Below are positions 19,201 to 27,402 of a stretch of DNA of 64,000 bases, piece by piece. The notes below the pieces were generated by a model that was not told where the DNA came from, did no database searches, and worked only from the letters and a program-made list of their open reading frames with translations. Source of the DNA: SKVR01 sp964453995 (GTDB lineage Bacteria; Bacteroidota; Bacteroidia; Bacteroidales; UBA7960); NCBI GenBank assembly GCA_964453995.1, contig CAYVQC010000006.1, positions 1 to 64,000 of the forward strand. The letters run 5' to 3'. How positions within the stretch are numbered: the stretch's first letter is position 1; every line of letters starts with the position of its first letter. Both the position numbers and the translations under genes were made by a program.

Positions 19201-22200
19201 GCCGGGTTGCGCGAGAGTGCTCTGAGATTCAACAGTGCAGGCCCTTCCCGCACCATCAGGGTTGATGGCAATATACTGTTGGCTCCCACCGGCCTGCCAG
19301 ATGAGCAGGTTGCATTTATTGATGTGATGGATGGAACCACCGAACTGTATCACGATCTTTTCCTGGGCGGAGATCTTCGTATGGAAGGCTCAGGCACTGT
19401 AAGGTTAAATCTGAGTAACGGAAGCAATCATGTTAGGGTGAACCTGCATCTTGTGGGACAGAACAATGGCCAATTCATTTCCACAGCATCTTCCCCTCCT
19501 GTTTTTGGGCGAATCATCATGAACAAAGGAAGCGATCAGCAGCCCATGTTCCGGTTCAACTCCGGCTTCACTATTACCGGTACTACTAATGGTAGCGAAA
19601 AAGCCATAGAACTTCGCAATGGAACCCTTGTGCTGAACCACGACGATATCAATGTGAACCTTACAACCGGCGGTGCCGAGTTTGCAATACCTTCCACCTC
19701 GGCTTTGGTGGTTTCTGCCGGCAGGGTAAATGCTACAGGCAACAATACAGGTATTTATCTTGATGGATTGTTGCGGGTTGAGAATCATGCTGAGGCTCAT
19801 TTTTACGGCACAGGCTCTCAAAACACTTACATCCGTTACTCCTCCGGTGGTACTGCTGCGCTTGAAGTTCTTGATCATGCAAAGCTTATTGTTGGTTCTC
19901 AGATCCGGGGTAATACCAACGGCAATCAGAATACAGGGATATTGCAATATACCCAAACCGGAGGAGAGGTAATAACAGGCAGGAATACCATTCCCGATAA
20001 TTCCCGTGCTGCCTTTGAGGTTTTCAACCCTGGAAGCAGTTTCATCATGCAAGGCGGCGCTTTGTACATTGCCCGCAACCAGGCCAATATCAACCGACCT
20101 GCACTATATCTCTACCCCGGAGAGTCTCTGATGGGAGCTGATGCCGTTATATATGCCGGTCATCCGGACTTTACCCCGAACAATCATTCCATCAGGGTTA
20201 ACAGCAGCATTCCGCTTAGCAGACTTGTCATTGATGGCAGTGCAACCACTCTCCGTTGCGAGGTAAACCCACTGATAATGGAAAATCTGCTGCATATTAG
20301 GCCTGGCAATTCTCTCAACATGAACCAGCAAAAGCTGATACTCAACGGAAACCTTATCAATGAAGGAAGTTCTCCCTCCTTTAATGAAAGCAAGACGATC
20401 TTTTCAGGAACAGACCAAACCCTTATTGGTGAAAGTCATTTCAGTAAGATGGAGATGAATGTTATGGGCCGACTCACCCTGAACAACAATATAATCGTGG
20501 CGGATTCACTGATATTGCTCAATGGAGAATTGTGGGATGAAGGTAATACTGTAGAGGTAAGGGGGCATCTCGTGAATAACGCCCTGCATGTTTCAGGAAA
20601 TGTAAAAAATAGTGGTGCAATTGTGTTGGCCGGCGGTGCATTGCAGGAATTAAGTGGTACAGGTGCCTATGGGCGTTTGGTACTGCAAAACAACGCAGGT
20701 GCACGCCTGCAAAGCAATCACCAGCTTAATGGAAATCTTTTTATTAACACAGGGGTGCTTCAATTACAACATTACCGTTTAAGCCTGGGATTGAACAGTA
20801 TTGTTGAGGGAGCCCCATTCAGTGCTTCCCGCATGATAACCACTTCCGGAGGCCTGGAAGCTCTGGGGGTTGAAAAGCAACTTCCTGCTACCGAAACCGA
20901 GTTCCTGTTTCCCATTGGTATCCAGGGAAAATATACCCCTGTGCTACTTTCCGGATACACTGTGGCTAACAATACAGGACGGATCTCCTTCTCGGGAATT
21001 AACGAGCAGCACTCAAGCACGGTTGGCTACCTGGAAGATGGGCAGAGTGGTGACTTGAACCGGGTGCTGCAGTATCACTGGGTATCACGGGGAATTAACC
21101 TGGACGGATTCAGCGCAGATATTTGGTTTACCTTTCACCCCGACGACTTGCCAGGGGGAGACCATTCAGAATACATCTCTGCCCGTCTTACAGAAGACTT
21201 CTGGACAAAACTCGAAGGAGCTGAACTTTTCGATTTGGCCAACAACCGATTCAGATATATTGAAAACACTGTTACAGAAACCATGAGTTTCTTTACTACA
21301 GGCCATAAACATAATATCCCCGAAAAGGTCCCCGCCTATCAAACCATTGCAAACGGGGCATGGACCGACAAAGCCATCTGGGAAAAGACGCAGCCTGATA
21401 TGCCAGATGTGCCGGAAAACGGGCCCTTTGGTAATATTGCCATCATTCGCCACAATATTGATATTACACAAGACAGACACCGATCATACATTACACGCAT
21501 TGAGAATGGAGGAGAGCTCAACATAGGAGAATCTTCCCAGCACAACCTTGGCGATGTGCGTGGCGATGGTACCTTCATCATTAACAGAGGATTGCTGCCG
21601 GCAGGCAATTTCAGTAATTTCTTCAGTACGCCCGGAAGCACTATCGTGTATGCCGGATCGCAAGACTATACCATATCTGACCGGTATACCGAACTGCAGA
21701 ATATTATTTTCAGAGGATCAGGGAAAAAAACCCTGCCCAATAAACCCCTTTCCATACATGGGAATTTCCTGCTGGAAGGGGACGCCCTGGTTTCAACAGG
21801 CGACGAACTGGTATTGTACGGCAACCTCGAAAAACTTGATAATGCCACTTTCGTTATAGGGCACGATGTGGTTTTCCGGGGTACAGTTCAACAGGACATA
21901 AGAGGACTGTTTACCCAGGGTAGTGCTTTTGAAAACCTGATATCACAAAACAATTCAGGAGGAGTACATATAGCACAAGGAACAGTGGTTCTGCGTGGCA
22001 GGCTTAGCCTGCTCAATGGTGCGCGCATTTATACCGGTTATGAGCGTATGCTTATTCTCAACAACCAGCAACCTTACGGCGATATCCATGCCTCTTCATA
22101 TGTTCACGGGCCTTTGCAAAGGTATATCAGTCACAACAGCAACCTCAACCGCTTTATAACAGGTAAGAATGAACTGCGACGCGACTTGTTTTTGCATCAA

Positions 22201-23166
22201 CCCAATCACGGAAGTGGTATGCAATACTGGGTTGCGGACTATTTTAATGCAAACCCCATTCTGGAAGTAGGAGATGGATTTGAGTATCCGGCATTAACGA
22301 GTGTGCACGAGCAGGAATACTGGAGTGTTGTACCTCCTTCAACCGGAACACCACACTCGCGCATTGGCATAACATACGGACCGGAAACGAACATTGATGA
22401 TAATCTGCCCGGGTTTGAAGAAAACATCGCCATCGCCTACTATGAGGCAAACTGGAAACCTGTGGGTGATTCACCATATCTTTTTGAGGTAAATTCTACG
22501 GAGAAATATGTAATATCTAATGGATTTGCCGATTTTTCAGCAAAGAACAATACGCTTAATTTTGCATTTGCTTCCAAAAGCCTCACTATGCCTTTGCCTG
22601 TGGAACTGCTACATTTTGAAGCCAGAGAAACCCAAAATGGGGTAGAACTTTTTTGGGCAACAGCAACCGAGCGCAACAACCACTTATTCAGTATTGAACG
22701 CAGCAGGGATGCTTTGGTGTTTGAAACCATCGACAGTGTTTTCTCTAAAGCACCACAGGGAAACAGCAACCAGCTCCTTTCCTACAATTTCACAGATAAA
22801 AATCCCATGCCGGGCCTTTCCTATTATCGTTTACGCCAGATCGATATTGACGGTACATCCTGGTGGAGTGAAATGGTGGGGGTTTATTATATGCAGGCCG
22901 GCGACAGGGAGTTTCTGTTGCTTCCCAATCCCAATAACGGAAACAGCTTCAAGGTATCGTTGAAAGGTTTCAGAAGTTATGAAGCTATAGATCTCACCAT
23001 CACGGATATGTTTGGGAAGCTTGTGTTTGCTGACAGGAAATATTCCGATGAAAACGGGAACATGAATGCCTATGTAGTACCTGGAGGCAGGTTAACGGCC
23101 GGTGTTTACATGGTTAATGTATCAAGCCTATCGGGCAGACATACAGTAAGGATGGTAGTGCGGTGA
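13207..23166 (+). CDS. giant T9SS-secreted cell-surface repeat protein
   Basis: 3,319-residue exported protein, probably an adhesin or other surface-layer protein. The chosen ATG (13207) starts a signal peptide (hydrophobic SFSILFFICLLLAI, cleavage near LFGQ-AG). Next comes a concanavalin/LamG-like segment (residues ~35-150), a DUF2341 domain beginning WEYRKRISLQ (~155-260), a second LamG-like part (~265-420) and a third LamG-like unit. A very long run of beta-helix-type repeats follows, built on elements such as GGTVEYYG and LNGDLTIQQGTL. The end holds an FN3-like PVELLHFEAR segment and a type A T9SS sorting domain from ~3236 (LLPNPNNG... to HTVRMVVR). The sorting domain means export through the SprA-type translocon and surface attachment. 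No enzyme motif was recognised. A TTG at 13153 is a poor alternative start. Confidence 0.9.
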   Translation: MKQTYNTCQNHRGTLSFSILFFICLLLAIPNNTLFGQAGPAGVGNPDGSEGQPRLNLWLEASQGQFNGTSVIQLNDLSGNNFNAFQNTSTYRPQQVGNAINGLPVVRFNGANLLETPGMSYNPGGFSWISLSRSEHTGTQKGTLLQSLSWLGGWEYRKRISLQGESGAGNNYQVKLSIGQGNGSGEVDFHLDGLAVSFPDDIRFTSEDGETLQSFWIEELTGTAPNQTATVWVKVEDNLDTDQDIFIYYGNATAIPASDPFATMLFYDDFNRPDVADITTEDAYFQTNAGSWSIVGGRLRNIGGSGDPNKLVIAQTGIVNHPVVMKTRMMIENFGSNDASRVGLSMCMEANGQGYNAMFRNHNGRFRFLNDLRSWGSNTLSNPNWNTGTWYFLEFYITNPADRNGWARFWNVTQSATAFENLNFGNGNARTWGYLGIAGSRNSDVTWFEEIIVRKFVPNEPGFLSAGTAEEMGSVTASKFIHQYSGINFFTSHNTGGVSRQFSGTGSAGYHINTAVSASTAGNMYHNGQQSGSAIWDPVDIESQAQYFVGKNGYDGLEGFNGDIAEMILFHDDVNDAQRIIVENYLSAKYGISLLENQIYSHASYRHDVIGIGITSGEEKHIASTGNGGALYLAAPGNVLDDKTNTFLLAAHDGAGHGMTTDNVDTLSGATQRWNRSWYFDFTGAVPVDVLIGFHFAEAMQTLEPDQVYILLYRADDTEDFDAVPGGLITGTEDMVWFQLPAANLQDGYYTIAPIQNQVWYAYSDGIYDNAGYWDQPGSWTLSPNGDYYNPQEQTPSTSLTAHLDLVVIPQGKRVVIRQNGYTNPVLDVREGILDFGTTTGHHFTSITGRGTIRLQADNFPGGNADDFSGAAGGTVEYYGSNDILLTIPRTFNHLLVNMTNASDEVVMAADYTLNGDLTIQQGTLKLNDDEHPDPVVDIRRTLIVGKNWTIQTNGNFRVGKGNTNNAALDLGNGGGPYVLAGLAGLQSGSRVPSDHNYHFIWHQIEVWGNFTNRGSAVFTNQPHPVYDQLNGYLGTTTDHTGSAVVWFKGATDNLMDLYGTTDFYHLVIDKGTNRDRILTVQSENEAYFRLFGSNILRGAGGGPNPELRKALWIKTGTLRLKENIHIPTLTEGRDGTNTPNADFYIPSNAGLWVDGATVYGTADNQAQTNIGGVAGNLGSNSNGDFQGNIQSTSFYGNFRITSGLYSTRRSGGLIVWAQGDPFVLIEGGTLDAAQFRSAGGNNNNNRITLHVKNGIINLRGNINGTAMEGGKGTFSMMGTGNVFIMEGGTIRVWDGIGSGGVFELNLLSANVNVTGGSVKIVMDKNQGSGSRNNYFVHTTAPLYNFDLLTSGTAAVTLEPVRLYRELTVLNDLTIGDDVRFFAGRNNTDGPFYDLSIGGDLLLGQSTTSQAQYFPSSSDLTAGNTTRLTGPGNARIIIASPTQVLNFHHLEIDKLNGDTVTLISSGRPAAIIDNHANQQGILRISGGLAVLNGILDYNRFMIRLDEDVQIKNFGAIGRMNDPNGYLALEHNGLNIELSFDKEASFGRLMIGDNTSVSGGTTFKTGQLYMRNGILDIGSIGLIVENEIVDDNGAMVPLGTGKMILTAGNHSDRGIKQHIHNEAIFGFPLGIDTKTDEGYRYTPAWVTISALTTDQGIVQVNNVDGELPTLNGGTLGEEALQYYWRIRHQGFDDHDLPIVENRFEFHDLPETYLANPQHEQIKEGKVVNYQRKYSLGQLQWDDINRSLSLTFTYLDSESYSDLSPLETGEFTAAHINRFLGDIRVFYSYRRTNNDPPDDLKPWNRYQAWSTTSHEEFTNPDSEYPAAGDVVFMGYDSEGNWHRTETQDNLKLAELVFHSHESFPGPRLTVGKNHAVDLTIVRGKGEIEALVDRDNIPSILGDLGEYIAEPGSSFLYNAAYDDLVPGHIVLPDYPNVFPELKIEASGIKVSGNNAPYFGDFTFSFPADVVVNENMHIRGGAVYVTHSGTYGDIYVRKDLNLAGLRESALRFNSAGPSRTIRVDGNILLAPTGLPDEQVAFIDVMDGTTELYHDLFLGGDLRMEGSGTVRLNLSNGSNHVRVNLHLVGQNNGQFISTASSPPVFGRIIMNKGSDQQPMFRFNSGFTITGTTNGSEKAIELRNGTLVLNHDDINVNLTTGGAEFAIPSTSALVVSAGRVNATGNNTGIYLDGLLRVENHAEAHFYGTGSQNTYIRYSSGGTAALEVLDHAKLIVGSQIRGNTNGNQNTGILQYTQTGGEVITGRNTIPDNSRAAFEVFNPGSSFIMQGGALYIARNQANINRPALYLYPGESLMGADAVIYAGHPDFTPNNHSIRVNSSIPLSRLVIDGSATTLRCEVNPLIMENLLHIRPGNSLNMNQQKLILNGNLINEGSSPSFNESKTIFSGTDQTLIGESHFSKMEMNVMGRLTLNNNIIVADSLILLNGELWDEGNTVEVRGHLVNNALHVSGNVKNSGAIVLAGGALQELSGTGAYGRLVLQNNAGARLQSNHQLNGNLFINTGVLQLQHYRLSLGLNSIVEGAPFSASRMITTSGGLEALGVEKQLPATETEFLFPIGIQGKYTPVLLSGYTVANNTGRISFSGINEQHSSTVGYLEDGQSGDLNRVLQYHWVSRGINLDGFSADIWFTFHPDDLPGGDHSEYISARLTEDFWTKLEGAELFDLANNRFRYIENTVTETMSFFTTGHKHNIPEKVPAYQTIANGAWTDKAIWEKTQPDMPDVPENGPFGNIAIIRHNIDITQDRHRSYITRIENGGELNIGESSQHNLGDVRGDGTFIINRGLLPAGNFSNFFSTPGSTIVYAGSQDYTISDRYTELQNIIFRGSGKKTLPNKPLSIHGNFLLEGDALVSTGDELVLYGNLEKLDNATFVIGHDVVFRGTVQQDIRGLFTQGSAFENLISQNNSGGVHIAQGTVVLRGRLSLLNGARIYTGYERMLILNNQQPYGDIHASSYVHGPLQRYISHNSNLNRFITGKNELRRDLFLHQPNHGSGMQYWVADYFNANPILEVGDGFEYPALTSVHEQEYWSVVPPSTGTPHSRIGITYGPETNIDDNLPGFEENIAIAYYEANWKPVGDSPYLFEVNSTEKYVISNGFADFSAKNNTLNFAFASKSLTMPLPVELLHFEARETQNGVELFWATATERNNHLFSIERSRDALVFETIDSVFSKAPQGNSNQLLSYNFTDKNPMPGLSYYRLRQIDIDGTSWWSEMVGVYYMQAGDREFLLLPNPNNGNSFKVSLKGFRSYEAIDLTITDMFGKLVFADRKYSDENGNMNAYVVPGGRLTAGVYMVNVSSLSGRHTVRMVVR

Positions 23167-23243
23167 AAAAGCGTGGCTATCCAGATCATGCAATAAAAAA
23201 TGAAAGGCAAACACTTTTTCAGGATCGTGATGTTTGTGAAAGG

Positions 23244-23540
23244 CTACTCTTCGATGATAAAGATATCTTCATTTTTCTTTTTCATCAGGTATTTCTCACG
23301 GGCATAGCGTTCCAGTTCCAGTGGGTCATGCTTGAGCTTATCAAGATAGGTGCTGTCGCGCTGAATTTCATTCTGGTAGTATTTTTTTTCCTGGTTAAGC
23401 TCTTTGATACGGCGCGACAGGCGGTATTGCTGGATGAGATTGTTCTGGTCGAAAAATAAAATCCATACCCCTGCAGCAATGAGCACAATCACATATTTGT
23501 TTTTCAGGAAAGAGGGGATTTTTTCGAGCATGGCAATCAT
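23244..23540 (-). CDS. DivIC/FtsB-like septum formation protein
   Basis: Small bitopic division protein of 98 residues. A short N-terminal cytoplasmic part precedes one membrane helix (YVIVLIAAGVWILFF). A periplasmic coiled coil (RLSRRIKELNQEKKYYQNEI) follows, then the family's conserved LERYAREKYLMKK segment. DivIC/FtsB proteins link FtsL and FtsQ/DivIB in the divisome. ATG at 23540 or three codons inside are both possible. It follows tsaB after 38 nt, so the two are probably one transcript, and it is convergent with the giant surface-protein gene. Confidence 0.88.
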   Translation of the reverse strand: MIAMLEKIPSFLKNKYVIVLIAAGVWILFFDQNNLIQQYRLSRRIKELNQEKKYYQNEIQRDSTYLDKLKHDPLELERYAREKYLMKKKNEDIFIIEE

Positions 23541-23578
23541 ATTTCAACCTTAAACGCAAAGATAGTTGATTTTGTAAA

Positions 23579-24274
23579 TTATTCCAGACCTTTTACTCGT
23601 GGCTTTCCTGCCACAAAATCTTTAAGGTAGAAGGGTTCAAAGTAAGCTATATCTTCCGTTTGCCGATTATTGAACTTTTCAAAGGCAGGGGCAACCATTC
23701 CGGAAACCGATGGGAAAATATTGTCTGAAAACAGGGCATTTTCATGAGATATGATTTCTTTGCACTTGGCGGCACCATCACCGAAAAACAGCGTTTTTCC
23801 CCTGTTCAGGAATTCGGAAAAAGAATCCGGAGTAATGATCTCTGCACTGGTTTTTCTTATCATTTGCAGTGAAGAGTCAAAAACAGCGTTATACACCTCC
23901 ATTCTCCTGGCATCGATCATTGGGGCCCAAAATTCAGGTTTCTCATTTACCCTTGCGTGGGCCACATGTGTCATGGCTTCAAGGGTATTTACCACCACCA
24001 GGGGAATATCAAGGCCATAGCAAAGCCCTTTTGCTGCAGAAACACCAATGCGCAGACCCGTATAGGAGCCCGGGCCTTTGCTTACGGCTACTGCATCCAG
24101 CTGCTTAAGCGAAACACCTGCTTCCTTTGCCACAGATTCAATAAATGTAGTAAGCTGTGTGGAGTGGGAATACTGCATGGTTTGATCCTCACGCAGGGCC
24201 AGGATACCATTTTCATTGGCAATGCCAACAGAACAAACGCGGGTGGCGGTTTCGATTAGGAGAATTGCGGGCAT
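23579..24274 (-). CDS. tsaB: tRNA threonylcarbamoyladenosine biosynthesis protein TsaB
   Basis: Partner of TsaD and TsaE in making t6A37 in ANN-decoding tRNAs. The 231-residue protein has the ASKHA N-terminus (LLIETATRVCSVGI), the conserved SKGPGSYTGLRIGVSAAKG segment and VNTLEAM, all typical of TsaB/YeaZ. I start at ATG 24274 (MPAILLIET); nine in-frame residues upstream add nothing conserved. It lies 88 nt downstream of the MFP gene and 38 nt before divIC-like. It lacks the metal-binding His pair of TsaD, as expected for the non-catalytic scaffold. Confidence 0.94.
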   Translation of the reverse strand: MPAILLIETATRVCSVGIANENGILALREDQTMQYSHSTQLTTFIESVAKEAGVSLKQLDAVAVSKGPGSYTGLRIGVSAAKGLCYGLDIPLVVVNTLEAMTHVAHARVNEKPEFWAPMIDARRMEVYNAVFDSSLQMIRKTSAEIITPDSFSEFLNRGKTLFFGDGAAKCKEIISHENALFSDNIFPSVSGMVAPAFEKFNNRQTEDIAYFEPFYLKDFVAGKPRVKGLE

Positions 24275-24362
24275 AAAGTTGATTTGAGATATAAAATGCA
24301 AAAATACAACTTTAATGCATTCGGGTAGAAAGCACCAGTAACTGGATTTGGGTTAATGAAGG

Positions 24363-25712
24363 TTATTCTGTAAATAACTCATCCCTGCTCACGGGGGTTA
24401 CCATATCCCCGTCATTAAGCTCGCGGGATACCGCCCTGAAAGGACCTGTTACCACACTATCCCCTTCATTTATTCCTGACTGTATCTCAATGAAGTTGCT
24501 GTCCTGTATGCCCGATTCCACTTTGGTGAGTTTTACGCTACCATTTTCCTGGTAAAGAAACACATACTCCTGGATAACAGCATCAGCATCTTCTTCCACA
24601 TCAGGTTGTTGGCTGTCTTGTTCATTGTCCTGGTTGTTTTCTTCTTCTTTTTCCTCCGGGCGTGTTGTTACAGCTTGTATGGGAATGGAAACAACGTCGG
24701 ATACCTGCATGGTTTGAATGTCTGCCGAGGCCGACATTCCCGGTCTGAAGGGCGATAGGTGTGGCGTTTCTTCTTCAAGCAAATGGGCATAGGATTCTGT
24801 AAGGATACGAATCCTTACTTCAAAATTGGTTACCTGGTCTACGCCGGTGGCCTGCTCCAGTGCCGAATTGGCAATAGATGTTACCAACCCTCTGAACTGC
24901 TGGTTCATATAAGCGTCGATTTCAATTAAGGCGGTATCGCCCTCATTAACCCTGATGATGTCGTTTTCATTTACTTCTACCAGTACTTCCATTTCGTTGA
25001 GGTTGGCAATACGCAAAATTTCTGTACCAGCGAATTGGGATGTTCCCACCACTCTTTCGCCCAACTCTGCATCCAGCCGTGATATGGTTCCATCCATAGG
25101 AGAAAAGATGCTGGTTTTTGTGAGGTTTTCTCGTGCCTCACGCAGAGTGGCTTCTGCACTTTTTACCTGGAACTCTGCACCCACCACACTTTGTGTAGAG
25201 GCCTCCACCTCGGCCTGTGCTACGAGAAACTGGGCTCTTGCTGTATCAAACTCCGACTCGGAAATGGCATCCTGCTCAAAAAGTTGCTCGTTGCGTTGAA
25301 AGGCTGCCCTGGCATTGATAAACTGTGCTTCTGCCTGTGCCTTGCGTGCCCGGGCATTGGAAAGATTGGCACGGCTGCTATTTAAAGATGCTTCTACCCG
25401 GTCCAGTGCCGACACATAAATTTCAGGATTGATCCGTACAAGCAGGTCTCCCTTATTGACAAAATCGCCCTCTTTTGCCAATATTTCCACAATCTCCCCT
25501 GATACATCCGGACTGATCTTAACCTCGGTTACAGGTTGTACCTTACCACTGGCAGTTACGATTTCGGTTATGGAGCGTCGCTCTGCTTCTTCCAGAGTGA
25601 CCCTTATTCCTGTTGTGGAATCGATCCATCCGGCACGGCGTCCTATAACAATGAATAACAGCAATAATACAATGAGGATAATGGCAAATCTAAGTATCTG
25701 TTTTTGTTTCAT
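24363..25712 (-). CDS. periplasmic adaptor subunit (HlyD/MacA-like MFP)
   Basis: Membrane-fusion protein that joins an inner-membrane transporter to a TolC channel. One N-terminal membrane anchor (FAIILIVLLLLFIVIG) is followed by a barrel-sandwich half (GKVQPVTEVKISPDVSGEIV), a long alpha-helical hairpin (~residues 100-205, rich in RAxAEA), the second lipoyl half (SPMDGTISRL) and beta-barrel/membrane-proximal domains. Near residue 350 there is an unusual acidic Glu/Asp/Gln insertion (EEKEEENNQDNEQ). At 449 residues it is slightly long. It starts 35 nt after the TolC-like gene, so the two form an operon, but no ABC or RND permease is next to them. The cargo is unknown; MacAB-type ABC export is the closest architecture. 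Confidence 0.9.
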   Translation of the reverse strand: MKQKQILRFAIILIVLLLLFIVIGRRAGWIDSTTGIRVTLEEAERRSITEIVTASGKVQPVTEVKISPDVSGEIVEILAKEGDFVNKGDLLVRINPEIYVSALDRVEASLNSSRANLSNARARKAQAEAQFINARAAFQRNEQLFEQDAISESEFDTARAQFLVAQAEVEASTQSVVGAEFQVKSAEATLREARENLTKTSIFSPMDGTISRLDAELGERVVGTSQFAGTEILRIANLNEMEVLVEVNENDIIRVNEGDTALIEIDAYMNQQFRGLVTSIANSALEQATGVDQVTNFEVRIRILTESYAHLLEEETPHLSPFRPGMSASADIQTMQVSDVVSIPIQAVTTRPEEKEEENNQDNEQDSQQPDVEEDADAVIQEYVFLYQENGSVKLTKVESGIQDSNFIEIQSGINEGDSVVTGPFRAVSRELNDGDMVTPVSRDELFTE

Positions 25713-25747
25713 AATCGTGTGTTCGTTTTTTGATGTGGCGTTAGAGC

Positions 25748-27172
25748 CTATAAATTTAAGGGATCACCCATGTAAAATTCAAGTATTTTAAGCCGGAAGA
25801 TGTATTCGTATTTGGCCTGGAGCAGTTCTGATTCAGCAGCAGCCAGGCGGTTTTTCGCATCATTATATTCTACTGAATTTACCATACCTACATTGAAGCG
25901 TTGCTCGCTGTAGCGGAAAGATTCTTCCAGGGCTTCCACATTTTTTTGGGTGGCATTATACCTTTTAAGTGCAGCAACAGCATCGGCGTGGGCCTGCTGA
26001 ATGGTTTGGAAAAGTTGTTCGCGTACAATCTGGCTCTGCAGTTTTGAGTTTTCCAGGTTTATCCGCGACCTTCCTACTGCCGCGCGGGTTTGGTAGTTGT
26101 TAAAGATAGGGATGGTGAGAAAAAAACTGAGGCTGCGGCTAAGATTATCTCTCATCTGGTCAGAGAATGATTTGGTGCCACCTTCGGGAAGGGTGATAGG
26201 CACCAGGAACTCGTTACCTTCATTATCCCTAATTACCTGGTTCAGGCCGGTAGGCACCTGGGTAAAGTCCTTTATGGCCTGTGAATAGCCGCTTCCATAA
26301 GAAGCCCTCATGCTCACTTGCGGGCTGCGACCCCCTTTGGCAATGGCAAGTCCCCGCTCTGCACTTTCAATACGCAGGTCTGCCGATTTTATTTCGGGTT
26401 GCTGCTCTACAGCTACGGTATAAACCTCAAGTGGTGAGCCTGGTACATCGTCAGAGGAGGAAATTTCTATTTCAGGCACTACAATGGAAAAATCGTCTTC
26501 ATCCTGCACAAACATGATTTGTCGCAGATTAAGAAGAGAAAGTTCCAGTTGGTTTTGTGCATTGATAAGCTGTAGTTCTTCTGTGGCCATTTGTGCCTGT
26601 ATGGTAAGAATAGATCCGCGGGGCAAAGTGCCTGCATCTACCAGTTTCTGGGTACGTTCCACCTGTTGCCGGGTAACCTCCAGTTGGTTGTTTGCGTTTT
26701 CTACCAATTCCCGGTTGAACAGGATCTGCAGGTAAGCAGATGCAACCATCAGGGCAATGTCATTGAAGCTTCTGTCCAGGTCAAATTTGCCGGCTTCCAG
26801 TTCCAGTTGGTTTTGCCTGATGGTGTTTTGCACCTGGAAACCACTGAACAGGTTTACCCCTGTACTGATGCTGAAATTGTTTGATCTAACCGATTCGGTA
26901 ACAAAGTCATTGGTAAAAGGGTCTACCGTACGGCCAAAATTGTAAGAATTAGATGCACTTGCATTGAGGTTAGGGAATAAGCTGGCCTTGCTTTGTGAAA
27001 GGTTTTGCTCCGCAAGATCAACCGAAAGGCGTTGTTGCTGCAGTTGTAAGTTATTCTCCCATGCTGTTTTGATACACTCTTCAAGCGTGAAATCCTGTGC
27101 CTTAAGGGGGGTTAGGAAGATGATAATCAGCAAAAAAGCAATTCCAAAGCAAGTAGGTTTCTGGTTGTGCAT
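25748..27172 (-). CDS. TolC family outer-membrane efflux protein
   Basis: Outer-membrane channel with a periplasmic alpha barrel. A signal peptide (FLLIIIFLTPLKAQ) precedes the mature protein at about residue 26. Two OEP repeats follow (~30-210 and ~250-460), with the family's LSQSKASLFPNLNASASNSYNFGR start and the helical coiled-coil segments (RYNATQKNVEALEESFRYSEQRF, split over residues ~405-430). At 474 residues it is full length. It is first in a two-gene unit with the MFP downstream and lies opposite to a divergently transcribed TIGR01777 gene. Confidence 0.92.
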   Translation of the reverse strand: MHNQKPTCFGIAFLLIIIFLTPLKAQDFTLEECIKTAWENNLQLQQQRLSVDLAEQNLSQSKASLFPNLNASASNSYNFGRTVDPFTNDFVTESVRSNNFSISTGVNLFSGFQVQNTIRQNQLELEAGKFDLDRSFNDIALMVASAYLQILFNRELVENANNQLEVTRQQVERTQKLVDAGTLPRGSILTIQAQMATEELQLINAQNQLELSLLNLRQIMFVQDEDDFSIVVPEIEISSSDDVPGSPLEVYTVAVEQQPEIKSADLRIESAERGLAIAKGGRSPQVSMRASYGSGYSQAIKDFTQVPTGLNQVIRDNEGNEFLVPITLPEGGTKSFSDQMRDNLSRSLSFFLTIPIFNNYQTRAAVGRSRINLENSKLQSQIVREQLFQTIQQAHADAVAALKRYNATQKNVEALEESFRYSEQRFNVGMVNSVEYNDAKNRLAAAESELLQAKYEYIFRLKILEFYMGDPLNL

Positions 27173-27402
27173 AAGTGAAATAAGTTATTGGGTTCTTGAT
27201 GGCAATTTCTGAGTTTGATACCTGCGATGAAATAGGACGCACGTTATTTGGGATTGTTACAGAAAAGGCCATCTTAAATCTTATTCCGTTGGATTCGGTT
27301 TTTGTTTTTCCGGAAGAATTGTTCTTTTTTGCTTAAGAGAAAGCATAAACAAAAGGAAGGGTCTATTGTTTGTTAGGTAAATATACATTATTTCATTTTA
27401 CT

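Noticed and set aside
23244..27172. a four-gene efflux operon including tsaB and divIC-like
   Set aside because: tsaB and divIC-like are housekeeping genes with no efflux role; proximity and strand alone do not justify a shared function.
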